DNA of 64,000 bases from Rhizobium sp. BG4 (GTDB taxonomy: Bacteria > Pseudomonadota > Alphaproteobacteria > Rhizobiales > Rhizobiaceae). This document shows positions 44,382-54,551 of this stretch, piece by piece. The DNA lies in contig NZ_CP044126.1 of the NCBI RefSeq assembly GCF_016864575.1, forward strand, positions 868,001 through 932,000, given 5' to 3'. The position numbers and the translations under genes were made by a program. Within the stretch, counting starts at the first letter, position 1, and every line of letters starts with the position of its first letter. The notes beneath the pieces are model-generated. The model did not search any database, had not been told where the DNA came from, and saw only the letters and a list, made by a program, of their open reading frames with translations.

Positions 44382-46166
44382 ATGACCGCATTCACGACCC
44401 GTCCCGAAATCCTCGGCACATTCGGCGTCGTCACCTCGACCCACTGGATCGCCTCCGCCGTCGGCATGAGCATTCTCGAAAAGGGCGGCAATGCCTTCGA
44501 CGCGGCTGTCGCCACCGGCTTCGTGCTGCAGATCGTCGAGCCGCATCTCTGCGGCCCGGGCGGCGACATGCCGGCGATCCTCTATTCGAAGAAGAAGGAC
44601 AAGGTCGAGGTCATCTGCGCCCAGGGACCGGCCCCGGCTGGTGCGACGATCGAGCATTACACATCCGAAGGCCTGAAGCTGATCCCCGGCGACGGGTTGC
44701 TCGCGACGGTCATTCCCGGCAGCTTCGACGGCTGGATGCTGATGCTGCGCGACTATGGCCGCCTGACCGTCCGCGAAGTTCTCGAACCGGCAATCTATTA
44801 CGCCGAAAACGGCCATCCGATGCTGCCGCGCGTCTCGGCAACGATTGCCGGTCTCGCCTCCTTCTTCGAGAAGGAATGGCCGACTTCGCACCAGACATGG
44901 CTGCCCGGCGGCTCCGTTCCCGAGCCGCTCTCCAATTTCAAGAACCCCGTTCTCGCCGAAACCTGGAAGCGGATCGTCGCCGAGGCGGAAGCCAAGCGCG
45001 ATCGCGAGGAGCAGATCCAGGCGGCCCGCGACGCCTTCTATCGCGGCTTCGTCGCCGAGGCGATCGAGCGTTACGCCGGTTCGACCGCGGTGATGGATGC
45101 CAGCGGCACCAAGCACAAGGGCGTCATCACCGCCGATGACATGGCGAACTGGTCGGCGACAACAGAAGCGCCGCAGACCTACGACTATCACGGCTGGACG
45201 GTCGCCAAGATCGGCCCCTGGGGCCAGGGACCAGTCTTCCTGCAGACGCTGGCGCTCTTGAAGGGCATCGATATCGCCTCGATGGATCCGGCCGGTGCCG
45301 ATTTCGTCCATACGGTCACCGAGGCGATGAAGCTCGCCTTCGCCGATCGCGAGATCTATTACGGCGACCCGAATTTCTCGAAGATCCCGGTCGAGCATCT
45401 GCTGTCCGACGCCTATAACGACGAGCGCCGCAAGCTCATCAAGTCAGAGGCATCGCTGGAACTGCAACCCGGCATCGTGCCCGGTTTCGAAGACCAGTAT
45501 GCACTGACGATGGACATGCTCGGCGTCACCTCGAAGACCGGTGCGGTCTATGAGCCGACCATGGCGCATCTGTCTGAAAAGCGTGGCGATACCGTCCATA
45601 TCGACGTCATCGACCGCGAGGGCAACATGGTGTCGATCACGCCCTCGGGCGGCTGGCTGCAATCGTCGCCGATCGTGCCCGGCCTCGGCTTCTGCCTGAA
45701 TTCACGCGCCCAGATGTTCTGGCTGAAGCCCGGCCTGCCGACCTCGCTCGCCCCCGGCAAGCGCCCACGCACGACGCTGACGCCATCGATCGCGCTCTAC
45801 GAGGGACGCCCGACACTGGCGTTCGGCACGCCAGGCGGCGACCAGCAGGAACAGTGGCAGCTCTCCTTCTTCCTGCGCTATGTCCATCACAAGATGAACC
45901 TGCAGGCGGCGATCGATCAGCCGCTGTTCCACACCTCGCATTTCCCCGGTTCCTTCTACCCGCGCACCCGCGAACCGGGCAGCCTGATGGCCGAAGCGAA
46001 TTTCGGCGAGGACGTGTTGGAGGCGCTGCGCAGGAAGGGCCACAAGCTGACGGTCGCCGATCCCTGGACGGTCGGCCGCCTGACCGCTGCGCGCCGGGAT
46101 GCCGATGGCCTGTTGCGGGCAGCGGCTACGCCGCGGCTGATGCAGGCCTATGCGGTGGGGAGATAA
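44382..46166 (+). CDS. Gamma-glutamyltransferase family protein (cytoplasmic)
   Basis: 594 aa without signal peptide. The GGT fold is shown by GMSILEKGGNAFDAAVATGFVLQIVEPHLCGPGGDMPAIL at the N-terminus. The autoprocessing nucleophile is Thr404 in GDTVHIDVIDREGNMVSITPSGG. The oxyanion-side GTPGGDQQEQWQLSFF near the C-terminus is also a family signature. GGTs hydrolyse or transfer gamma-glutamyl groups from glutathione and its conjugates. Being in the cytoplasm and in an import operon, it should act on substrates after uptake. Ribosome binding site GAAAGGA. Confidence 0.92.
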   Translation: MTAFTTRPEILGTFGVVTSTHWIASAVGMSILEKGGNAFDAAVATGFVLQIVEPHLCGPGGDMPAILYSKKKDKVEVICAQGPAPAGATIEHYTSEGLKLIPGDGLLATVIPGSFDGWMLMLRDYGRLTVREVLEPAIYYAENGHPMLPRVSATIAGLASFFEKEWPTSHQTWLPGGSVPEPLSNFKNPVLAETWKRIVAEAEAKRDREEQIQAARDAFYRGFVAEAIERYAGSTAVMDASGTKHKGVITADDMANWSATTEAPQTYDYHGWTVAKIGPWGQGPVFLQTLALLKGIDIASMDPAGADFVHTVTEAMKLAFADREIYYGDPNFSKIPVEHLLSDAYNDERRKLIKSEASLELQPGIVPGFEDQYALTMDMLGVTSKTGAVYEPTMAHLSEKRGDTVHIDVIDREGNMVSITPSGGWLQSSPIVPGLGFCLNSRAQMFWLKPGLPTSLAPGKRPRTTLTPSIALYEGRPTLAFGTPGGDQQEQWQLSFFLRYVHHKMNLQAAIDQPLFHTSHFPGSFYPRTREPGSLMAEANFGEDVLEALRRKGHKLTVADPWTVGRLTAARRDADGLLRAAATPRLMQAYAVGR

Positions 46167-46168
46167 CC

Positions 46169-46924
46169 GTGACCTATTCGATCGTCGCCCGTGACCCCGA
46201 TAACGGCCATCTCGGCATCGCCGTCGCCAGCCGCTTCTTCGCCGTCGGCGGCATCGTGCCGCATATCCGCGGCGGCATCGGCGCGGTGGCGACGCAGGCC
46301 TTCGTGAATCCGCTGAACGGCGTCGACGGTCTTGCGATGCTCGCCGCCGGTCAGGCGCCGGAAGCGATCGTTGCCGAACTTGCCGCGCGCGACGAAGGCC
46401 GCGACCAACGGCAGTTCCACATGATCGACGCGACGGGGCGCAATGCCGCCTTTACCGGCGAGAAATGCATCGACTGGGCCGGGCATCTGGTCGCCGAGAA
46501 TGTCTCTGTAGCCGGCAACATGCTGGCCGGCCCGCAGGTGATCGCGGCCACGCTCGAGACCTTCCAGAAGACTGCAGGCAAGCCGCTCGCCGAAAGGCTG
46601 CTGGCAGCCATGCAGGCTGGCGAGGATGCCGGTGGCGACAAGCGCGGCAAGCAATCCGCCGCACTCGTGGTCTACCGCGACCAGGATTATGCCTGGCTCA
46701 ACATCCGCGCCGACGACCATGCCGATCCGCTGGATGAGCTGCGGCGGCTCTATGCCGTCGCCGGTGAACGCTATCTGCATGTCGCCGAAACGATGGCGAC
46801 CCGTGAAAGACCGAGCGGCATGATCGACCGTCGCGAGATCGACGCGAAGATCGCCGCACTCGAAGCAGCCCGCCTCGCCGAGGGACGCCCTTCGGCATCC
46901 TTCGCCACACCGCTCAAGAGCTAG
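46169..46924 (+). CDS. DUF1028 domain protein (putative Ntn-type hydrolase)
   Basis: 251 aa from the GTG at 46169, which has GGGGAG upstream. MTYSIVARDPDNGHLGIAVASRFFAVGGIVPHIRGGIGAVATQAFVNP and the later VAGNMLAGPQVIAATLETFQK are characteristic. The DUF1028 family resembles NTN hydrolases by predicted structure, but has no proven reaction. Being fixed between gamma-glutamyltransferase and the transporter ATPase suggests a further hydrolytic step on the imported peptide, for example on the Cys-Gly part. That is inference. Confidence 0.88.
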   Translation: MTYSIVARDPDNGHLGIAVASRFFAVGGIVPHIRGGIGAVATQAFVNPLNGVDGLAMLAAGQAPEAIVAELAARDEGRDQRQFHMIDATGRNAAFTGEKCIDWAGHLVAENVSVAGNMLAGPQVIAATLETFQKTAGKPLAERLLAAMQAGEDAGGDKRGKQSAALVVYRDQDYAWLNIRADDHADPLDELRRLYAVAGERYLHVAETMATRERPSGMIDRREIDAKIAALEAARLAEGRPSASFATPLKS

Positions 46925-46932
46925 ACCGAACC

Positions 46933-48771
<1,839 letters not shown>

Positions 48772-48834
48772 ACCAGCGGGCTCCCGCCCCGCCCGGATTT
48801 GTTCCAGCCTCTAAATATTAAATCTCTGTAATGC

Positions 48835-48859
48835 TTACGGTTTTGCAATGAAACCGTAA
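48835..48859. repeat. 9-bp inverted repeat upstream of the DegP gene
   Basis: TTACGGTTT (48835-48843) and AAACCGTAA (48851-48859) are perfect arms around a 7-bp spacer. The 288-bp gap between the transporter ATPase and degP is AT-rich and otherwise gene-free. No T-run follows, so it is more likely an operator for degP than a terminator for the upstream operon; both are possible. Confidence 0.5.
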
Positions 48860-49059
48860 TGAACATTTAATTTGTAAAGTGACGCTGCGCGGCGCATATC
48901 AGTTCTCAAGCGCTAATTCTTCACGAAACCTAGTAAACACCGCCAATACTGGCGATTTTATCTTCGATCGCGAAGAATTCGTGTATTTCGCCCGACGCCC
49001 GCGTTCCCGGCATGGAACCAAGACGCCGCTTAGCAACGATTTGCAAGGGACCATTCGCC

Positions 49060-50553
49060 ATGTCCAAGATTCTCCTCAAGCACCGCACAGCAGCGCTTCT
49101 GGGTGCAGCCCTGATTGCAGGCACCGCAGCGCTTCCCTTCACCATCAATGCCGCGACCGCTGTCGCAGCCCCGGCCGAAATCGGCGGCACGCTTGCCTCC
49201 GGCGGTTCGTTTGCGCCGATCGTCGATGCCGACAAGCCTGCCGTCGTCACCGTCACCACGACCATGAAGGCCACTGATGCCAGCGACCAGCAGTCGCCGA
49301 TGGACGAGCAGTTCCGCCAGTTCTTCGAGCAGCAGGGCATCCCCTTCCCGCACCAGGCACCGAAGAATGAAGGCGGCCAGCATGCGATGGCTCTCGGCTC
49401 CGGCTTCATCATCAGCCCCGACGGCGTGATCGTCACCAACAACCACGTCATCGACAATGCCATGGATATCAAGGTGACGCTGGATGACGGTACCGAACTG
49501 CCGGCCAAGCTGGTCGGCACCGATCCGAAGTCCGATATCGCCGTCCTGAAGATCCAGGCGCCGAAGCCGCTCGCCACCGTCGCCTGGGGTGATTCCGACA
49601 AGCTGAAGCTCGGCGACCAGATTCTGGCGATCGGCAACCCCTTCGGCATCGGCACGACGGTGACTGCCGGTATCGTTTCGGCCCGTGGCCGCGACCTGCA
49701 TAGCGGCCCCTATGACGACTTCATCCAGATCGACGCACCGATCAACCACGGCAATTCGGGCGGCCCTCTGGTCGACCGCGACGGCCATGTCGTCGGCATC
49801 AACACCGCCATCTACTCGCCGAATGGCGGCAGCGTCGGCGTCGGCTTCGCCATTCCTTCCGATGAAGCCAAGATGATCGTCGCCAAGCTGCAGAAGGATG
49901 GCTCGATCGAACACGGCTATCTCGGCGTGCAGATCCAGGCCGTCACCAAGGATGTTGCCGATGCCGTCGGCCTCAGCGACGCCCAGGGCGCTCTGGTCGC
50001 CGCCGTCTCCGGTGATACGCCTGCCGCCCGCGCCGGCATCAAGACCGGCGACATCGTGACCGCCGTCGGCGGAGAAGCCGTCAAGACGCCGAAGGACCTG
50101 TCGCGCCTCGTTGCCGACATGAGCCCCGGCGCCAAGCAGACGATGACCGTCTGGCGCGATGGCAAGAGCACCGACCTGAACGTGACGATCGGCGGTAACG
50201 ACGACGGCCAGAAGCAGGCCGCAGCCGACGAAAGCGACGGCAAGACCCAGAGCGGCCCGAGCATCGGCGTCGGTCTTGCCGACCTGACGCCCGATGCCCG
50301 CCAGGAACTGAACCTGCCGCGCAGCATCAACGGCGCTGTCGTTGCCAGCGTCAACCCCGACAAGCCGGCCGCCGCTGCCGGCATCCAGACGGGCGACGTG
50401 ATCGTCTCGGTCAACGACAAACCGGTGCACGACGCCAGCGATGCCAAGGCCGCCGTTGCGAGCGCCGCGAAGTCGGGCCGCAAGTCGGTGCTGCTGCTGA
50501 TCGAACGCGGTGGCAACAAGACGTTCGTGGCCGTGCCGTTCTCCGCCGCCTGA
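49060..50553 (+). CDS. degP: Do-family periplasmic serine protease/chaperone (DegP/MucD type)
   Basis: 497 aa from the ATG at 49060. Sec signal: TAALLGAALIAGTAALPFTINAATAVAA. The trypsin-like catalytic triad is His129 (TNNHVID), Asp159 (DPKSDIAVLK) and Ser233 (HGNSGGPLV; the usual residue before GNSGGPLV is Pro, here His). Two PDZ domains follow (~290-375 and ~400-495), with GYLGVQIQAVTKDVADAVGL and GDVIVSVND. It degrades or refolds misfolded envelope proteins. A hairpin lies just after the stop. Confidence 0.93.
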   Translation: MSKILLKHRTAALLGAALIAGTAALPFTINAATAVAAPAEIGGTLASGGSFAPIVDADKPAVVTVTTTMKATDASDQQSPMDEQFRQFFEQQGIPFPHQAPKNEGGQHAMALGSGFIISPDGVIVTNNHVIDNAMDIKVTLDDGTELPAKLVGTDPKSDIAVLKIQAPKPLATVAWGDSDKLKLGDQILAIGNPFGIGTTVTAGIVSARGRDLHSGPYDDFIQIDAPINHGNSGGPLVDRDGHVVGINTAIYSPNGGSVGVGFAIPSDEAKMIVAKLQKDGSIEHGYLGVQIQAVTKDVADAVGLSDAQGALVAAVSGDTPAARAGIKTGDIVTAVGGEAVKTPKDLSRLVADMSPGAKQTMTVWRDGKSTDLNVTIGGNDDGQKQAAADESDGKTQSGPSIGVGLADLTPDARQELNLPRSINGAVVASVNPDKPAAAAGIQTGDVIVSVNDKPVHDASDAKAAVASAAKSGRKSVLLLIERGGNKTFVAVPFSAA

Positions 50554-50571
50554 GAGGCGCCAAGCCGCGAC

Positions 50572-50603
50572 GAGACGCCCCGCACCCTCATGCGGGGCGT
50601 CTC
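50572..50603 (+). terminator. Hairpin after degP
   Basis: GAGACGCCCCGC (50572-50583), loop ACCCTCAT, GCGGGGCGTCTC (50592-50603). A perfect 12-bp stem just after the degP stop. The T-run is weak (ACTATTCC), so it may be a strong stem with modest termination. Confidence 0.75.
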
Positions 50604-50632
50604 ACTATTCCACAGCTTCCCCACCTCGGCGC

Positions 50633-50674
50633 TTGACAGCGCCGTTTTGTGACCGCAATATGAAACCGGTTTCA
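50633..50674 (+). promoter_or_regulatory. Promoter with a 14-bp LacI-type palindrome
   Basis: -35 TTGACA (50633-50638), 17-bp spacer, -10-like CAATAT (50656-50661). The perfect palindrome TGAAACCGGTTTCA (50661-50674), with a central CG, lies directly over the predicted start of transcription. This is the classic form of a LacI-family operator. The LacI gene at the other end of the operon (54552-55553) is the natural candidate to bind it. Confidence 0.65.
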
Positions 50675-50695
50675 ATCGTGCTTGGGGGAGCGATC

Positions 50696-51367
50696 GTGCG
50701 GTTCGACCTTTCGATCCTTTTGCCGCATCTCGGCTTTCTCGGCAAAGGCGCGCTGCTGACGGCGGAAGCCTGCGCGCTGGCGCTGCTCGGCAGCGTCATC
50801 ATGGGCGCCTTCGTGGCCATCGCCCGCACCTCGTCGTCGCAGACGCTGCGCCGCGTTGCCTTCGTCTATGTCGACATCTTCCGCAACGTGCCTTTCATCG
50901 TGCAGCTGTTCTTCTTCTATTACGGCCTGCCGGAGCTCGGTATCTATATCGATGCCTTTACGACAGGCGTCGTGGCTCTGTCGATCGCCGGCGGCGCCTA
51001 TGCCTCCGATGTCATCCGCGCCGGCATCCTGGCGATCGATCCCGGCATCATCGAAGCGGCCGAAGTCAGCGGTCTGTCGCGCCGGGTGACCTTCACCAAG
51101 ATCGTGCTGCCGATCGCGCTCAGGACCTCGATCCGCCCGCTCGGCTCGGTGCTGATCAACCTGATCCTGACCTCCTCGATCCTCTCGACCATCACGCTGA
51201 ACGAGCTGACCGGCTCGGCGCAGATCGTCGTGTCGCAAACATACCGGCCGTTCGAGGTCTATGTCGTGCTGCTCGTCGCCTATGCGGCGCTCACCTATCT
51301 CGTCTCGCTCGGCGTCACGCTGCTTCACCGCCGCCTCAACCGTGACATGATGGAGGCCGTCGGCTGA
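50696..51367 (+). CDS. Polar amino acid-type ABC permease (asparaginase operon)
   Basis: 223 aa from GTG 50696, chosen because GGGGGAG is 5 nt upstream and because the alternative in-frame ATG at 50660 lies inside the operator palindrome. Topology: LSILLPHLGFLGKGALLTAEACALALLGSVIMGAFVAIART, then YVDIFRNVPFIVQLFFFYYGLPELGIY and EAA loop IEAAEVSGLSRRVTFTKIVLPIALRTSI. HisM/GlnP family. First gene of the operon; its stop overlaps the next start by one base. Confidence 0.88.
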   Translation: MRFDLSILLPHLGFLGKGALLTAEACALALLGSVIMGAFVAIARTSSSQTLRRVAFVYVDIFRNVPFIVQLFFFYYGLPELGIYIDAFTTGVVALSIAGGAYASDVIRAGILAIDPGIIEAAEVSGLSRRVTFTKIVLPIALRTSIRPLGSVLINLILTSSILSTITLNELTGSAQIVVSQTYRPFEVYVVLLVAYAALTYLVSLGVTLLHRRLNRDMMEAVG

Positions 51368-52038
51368 TGCGCTATACGGATTTCACCCCCTTCGATCTCG
51401 TGCTTTTGGCCCAGGGCCTCGGCGTCAGCGTCGCGCTTTTCCTCAGCACCTCGCTCATCGGCCTGGTGATCGGCATTCTCTGGGCCGTCGTGCGCTTCTA
51501 CCGGGTCCCGGTGCTGCTGCAGATCGTCACCTTCCTCTCCGAGCTCCTGAAGAACTCGCCGGTCCTCGTGCAGCTCTTCCTGGTCTTCTTCGGCCTTCCC
51601 GCACTCTTCCATATCCGCATCACCCCGGTCACCGCCGCGACGATCACGCTATCGGCCAATACCGCCGCCTTCGTCTATGTCATCGCCGTATCGGCGATCG
51701 AATCCATCAGTCGTGACCAGATCGAGGCCGCCCGCGTCTTCGGGCTGACGCGCTGGCAGGTGCTGCGCCATGTCGTGGCACCGCAGGCGATGGCCTTTGC
51801 GATCGGCCCGCTGATCGCGCTGCTCGTCAATCAGTTGCAGGTGACATCGCTAATCTCCGTCATCGGCGTCGTCGATCTCACCAAGATCGGCAATATCCTG
51901 AACCTGCGCACGCTGAAGCCGTTCGTCGTCTGGACCGCCGTCGGCCTGCTCTATTACGCGACGGCCAAGCTGGTCGCGCTTCTCGGCACCCGTTTCGAAA
52001 ACCGCCTCAGGGCCCATAGCGCCTGGAGAGGGCTCTGA
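51367..52038 (+). CDS. Polar amino acid-type ABC permease
   Basis: 223 aa. The segment LLAQGLGVSVALFLSTSLIGLVIGILWAVVRF leads into ELLKNSPVLVQLFLVFFGLPALFHI, the HisQ/GlnP hallmark, and IEAARVFGLTRWQVLRHVVAPQAMAFAIG is the EAA loop. Partner of the preceding permease; ATPase start follows after 1 bp. Confidence 0.9.
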   Translation: MRYTDFTPFDLVLLAQGLGVSVALFLSTSLIGLVIGILWAVVRFYRVPVLLQIVTFLSELLKNSPVLVQLFLVFFGLPALFHIRITPVTAATITLSANTAAFVYVIAVSAIESISRDQIEAARVFGLTRWQVLRHVVAPQAMAFAIGPLIALLVNQLQVTSLISVIGVVDLTKIGNILNLRTLKPFVVWTAVGLLYYATAKLVALLGTRFENRLRAHSAWRGL

Positions 52039-52039
52039 C

Positions 52040-52774
52040 ATGCTCAAAGTAGAAAACGTCAAGAAAGCGTTCGGCTCGACCACCGTCCTCGACGGTGTGG
52101 ACCTGACGATCAATCCGGGCGAGGTCGTCTCGATCCTGGGATCATCGGGTTCCGGCAAGTCGACGCTGATCCGTTGCATCAACGGACTGGAAAAGCTGAA
52201 CGCCGGCCGCATCCTCGTCGACGACTTCGATGTCGGCAAGCCGAAGGAACTGACCGAGGCACGCAAGCGCTCGGCCACGGTCTTCCAGCTCTTCAATCTC
52301 TATCCGCATATGACCGTGCTCGGAAACGTCACACTGGCGCCGATCGAGGTGCTGAAGAAGCCGCGCGCCGAAGCCGAGGCGACCGCCCGTGCACTCCTGC
52401 AATCCGTCGGACTCGGCGAGCGCGCCGATGCCTATCCGGCCCAGCTTTCCGGCGGCCAGCGCCAGCGCGTCGGCATTTGCCGGGCGCTTGCCATGCAGCC
52501 GCGTTACCTGCTGCTCGACGAAGTGACGAGCGCGCTCGATCCGGAAATGACGGCAGAAGTTCTGGCGATCCTCGCCAAGCTCGCCGAAGAGGGCACGACG
52601 ATGCTCTTCGTCACCCACGAGATCGAATTTGCCCGGCAGATTTCCGACCGGATCGTCTTCCTCGACAAGGGCAAGCTGCTTGTCGACCTGCCGACCGAAC
52701 AGTTTTTCGCCGCCGATGGCGGCATGGCGCAGCCCCGCGTTGCCCAGTTCCTTTCCAAGATGCGTAAAGATTAG
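52040..52774 (+). CDS. Polar amino acid-type ABC transporter ATP-binding protein
   Basis: 244 aa. Walker A GSSGSGKST (~36), Q-loop VFQLFNLYPHMTV, signature LSGGQRQR, Walker B YLLLDEVTSALDP, switch LFVTHEIEFARQ. GlnQ/HisP group. It powers the two permeases above. The last residues FLSKMRKD are followed after 9 bp by the asparaginase gene. Confidence 0.92.
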   Translation: MLKVENVKKAFGSTTVLDGVDLTINPGEVVSILGSSGSGKSTLIRCINGLEKLNAGRILVDDFDVGKPKELTEARKRSATVFQLFNLYPHMTVLGNVTLAPIEVLKKPRAEAEATARALLQSVGLGERADAYPAQLSGGQRQRVGICRALAMQPRYLLLDEVTSALDPEMTAEVLAILAKLAEEGTTMLFVTHEIEFARQISDRIVFLDKGKLLVDLPTEQFFAADGGMAQPRVAQFLSKMRKD

Positions 52775-52783
52775 AGGTTTTTC

Positions 52784-53701
52784 ATGCTGCTCATCGCCAA
52801 CAAAGAAGCCTGGCCGGGTTTTGCCCATACGGTCGACATGCTGCGCAGCGGCGCCAACAGCCTCGACGCCATGGTCGCCGGCATCGGCAAGGTCGAGAGC
52901 GAAGTGAAGGTTCGCAGCGTCGGCTACGGCGGCTGGCCGAACATGATCGGCGACATGGAACTCGATGCCGCCGTGATGGACGGCACGACGCGCGATGTCG
53001 GCTCGGTCGGCGCCGTGCCGAACACGCTACCGGTCGCAAGGCTCGCCCATGAAGTCATGAAGCGCCTGCCGCATGTGATGCTGACCGGCAACGGCGCCCG
53101 CCGCTTTGCAAGTGAAATCGGTTTCCCGGAAGACGACGTTCTGTTCGAAGACAGCAAGCGCGTCTGGTGGGAGCGGCTGGAAAAGGAAGTCGCGCCCGAG
53201 GACCTCGCGAAATTCCCCAACATTCCCTTGGCGCCGCTCAGCAAGGCGATCACCGATCCCGAGCGCGTCCGCGACACCACCGTCTTCCTCTCCGCCGATG
53301 CCGCCCGCGGGATTCACGCGGCAACCTCCACCTCCGGCTGGGCCTGGAAATATCCGGGCCGCCTCGGCGACTCGCCGATCCCCGGCGCCGGCTTCTATGC
53401 CGACAGCCGCTACGGCGCGGCCGCCTGTACCCATACCGGCGAGATGACGATGCGCTGCTCGACCTCGCGCACCATCGTTCTCGCCATGAAGCTCGGCTAT
53501 TCGCTGTCCGACGCGATTAAGCTCGCCGTCGAGGAGCTTAACGAACTGGATACCGGTTTCCTTGCAGGTGTCGTCATTCACGCAGTTGACGCAAAAGGAA
53601 ATCATGAGGTGGTGAATTTCAGATGCGAGGGCGAAATCAGCTACTGGCTCTGGGAGGATTCAATGTCCGAACCGGAATTGCGGGCAGCGAAACAGGCATA
53701 A
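52784..53701 (+). CDS. Asparaginase-2/glycosylasparaginase family Ntn hydrolase
   Basis: 305 aa, no signal peptide. Family motifs: MVAGIGKVESEVKVRSVGYGGWPNM (substrate-side), and the maturation region RVRDTTVFLSADAARGIHAATSTSGWAWKYPGRLGDSPIPGAGFYAD. The nucleophile is probably Thr165 in RDTTVF; canonical relatives have HDTIGM, so the context is changed. GEMTMRCSTSRTIVLAMKLG is also characteristic. It should split an amide bond of an aspartyl or asparaginyl compound: isoaspartyl dipeptides, N-glycosyl-asparagine or L-asparagine. It sits between transporter ATPase and binding-protein genes, so it acts on the imported solute. Confidence 0.87.
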   Translation: MLLIANKEAWPGFAHTVDMLRSGANSLDAMVAGIGKVESEVKVRSVGYGGWPNMIGDMELDAAVMDGTTRDVGSVGAVPNTLPVARLAHEVMKRLPHVMLTGNGARRFASEIGFPEDDVLFEDSKRVWWERLEKEVAPEDLAKFPNIPLAPLSKAITDPERVRDTTVFLSADAARGIHAATSTSGWAWKYPGRLGDSPIPGAGFYADSRYGAAACTHTGEMTMRCSTSRTIVLAMKLGYSLSDAIKLAVEELNELDTGFLAGVVIHAVDAKGNHEVVNFRCEGEISYWLWEDSMSEPELRAAKQA

Positions 53702-53723
53702 TCAACGAAGAGGGAATGGAACA

Positions 53724-54515
53724 ATGAAACGCTTACTCACCGCGATCGCTGCGATCGCCGTCGTCGCAGGCTCGGCTCTGCCGTCCTTCGCCGGCATGCT
53801 CGATGATATCCGTTCGCGCGGCACGATCCGCATCGGCGTCTCGCTCGGCGGCGAACCGATCGGCTTCCGCGACGACCAGAACAATCCCGTCGGCTACGAC
53901 GTCGATGTCGCCAAGCGCCTGGCCGAGAAGATCGGCGTTCCCGTCGAGTTCACCGACGTTTCCGGCGATGCACGCATCTCGATGCTCGTCTCCGGCCAGA
54001 TCGACGTCGCGATCGCCAATACCTCGGCAACGCTCGAGCGCGCCAAGGTCGTCAATTTCTCGATCCCCTATAACCGCGCCGGCCTGCGCATCATCGTGCA
54101 GAAGGATGCGGGCATCAAGGATCTGAAGGATCTCGCCGGCAAGAAGATCGTTGTCGGCCGTGGCACGACGGGCGAAACCTTCCTGAAGACCGCCGTTCCG
54201 GATGCCGAACTGGTCTATGTCGACCAGTTCGCGCCTGACGGCGTGCTGCAGCTGCAGCAGAAGCGCGTCGATGCTGCTATCGAGGACTCCTCGCTGCTCG
54301 ACTACCTCGCCACCAAGAACCCGGCGCTGGTCACCCTCGCAGGTCTCTACTCGAACGACCCGATCGGCATGGCCGTCGCCAAGGGCGACCCGGAATTCGT
54401 CCGCTGGCTCGATATGTTCGTCTCCGATTACATCCAGTCGGGCGCTTACGAAGCAAACTACAAGAAGTGGTGGGGCCCCGAAGCCAACCCGCCGGCTCTG
54501 AACCCGCAGTGGTAA
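53724..54515 (+). CDS. Substrate-binding protein (SBP_bac_3 family) of the asparaginase operon
   Basis: 263 aa. Sec signal MKRLLTAIAAIAVVAGSALPSFAGM. DDIRSRGTIRIGVSLGGEPIGFRDDQNNPVGYDVDVAKRLAEKIGVPVEFTDVSGDARISMLVSGQIDVAIANTSATLERAKVVNFSIPY is the family signature. The expected ligand is a polar amino acid or aspartyl derivative. The GAGGGAA ribosome binding site lies 12 nt upstream. The last gene of the operon, followed by a strong bidirectional terminator. Confidence 0.9.
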   Translation: MKRLLTAIAAIAVVAGSALPSFAGMLDDIRSRGTIRIGVSLGGEPIGFRDDQNNPVGYDVDVAKRLAEKIGVPVEFTDVSGDARISMLVSGQIDVAIANTSATLERAKVVNFSIPYNRAGLRIIVQKDAGIKDLKDLAGKKIVVGRGTTGETFLKTAVPDAELVYVDQFAPDGVLQLQQKRVDAAIEDSSLLDYLATKNPALVTLAGLYSNDPIGMAVAKGDPEFVRWLDMFVSDYIQSGAYEANYKKWWGPEANPPALNPQW

Positions 54516-54522
54516 AAACAAG

Positions 54523-54551
54523 AAGGCCGCCCCTCGGGGCGGCCTTTCTCG
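54523..54551. terminator. Bidirectional terminator between binding-protein and LacI genes
   Basis: AAGGCCGCCCC (54523-54533) and GGGGCGGCCTT (54536-54546) form an 11-bp stem with a very tight loop (the last pairs probably open to TC plus neighbours); TTTCTCGTT follows, and an A-rich run precedes it for the opposite strand. It separates convergent genes with stops at 54515 and 54552. Confidence 0.85.

Noticed and set aside
43377..45398. 673-codon antisense open frame opposite permease and gamma-glutamyltransferase
   Set aside because: Arg/Asp/Gly-rich shadow of well-supported genes; no domain resemblance.
48776..48796. Possible terminator right after the GsiA-like gene (GCGGG/CCCGC)
   Set aside because: The loop would be only two bases and no T-run follows.
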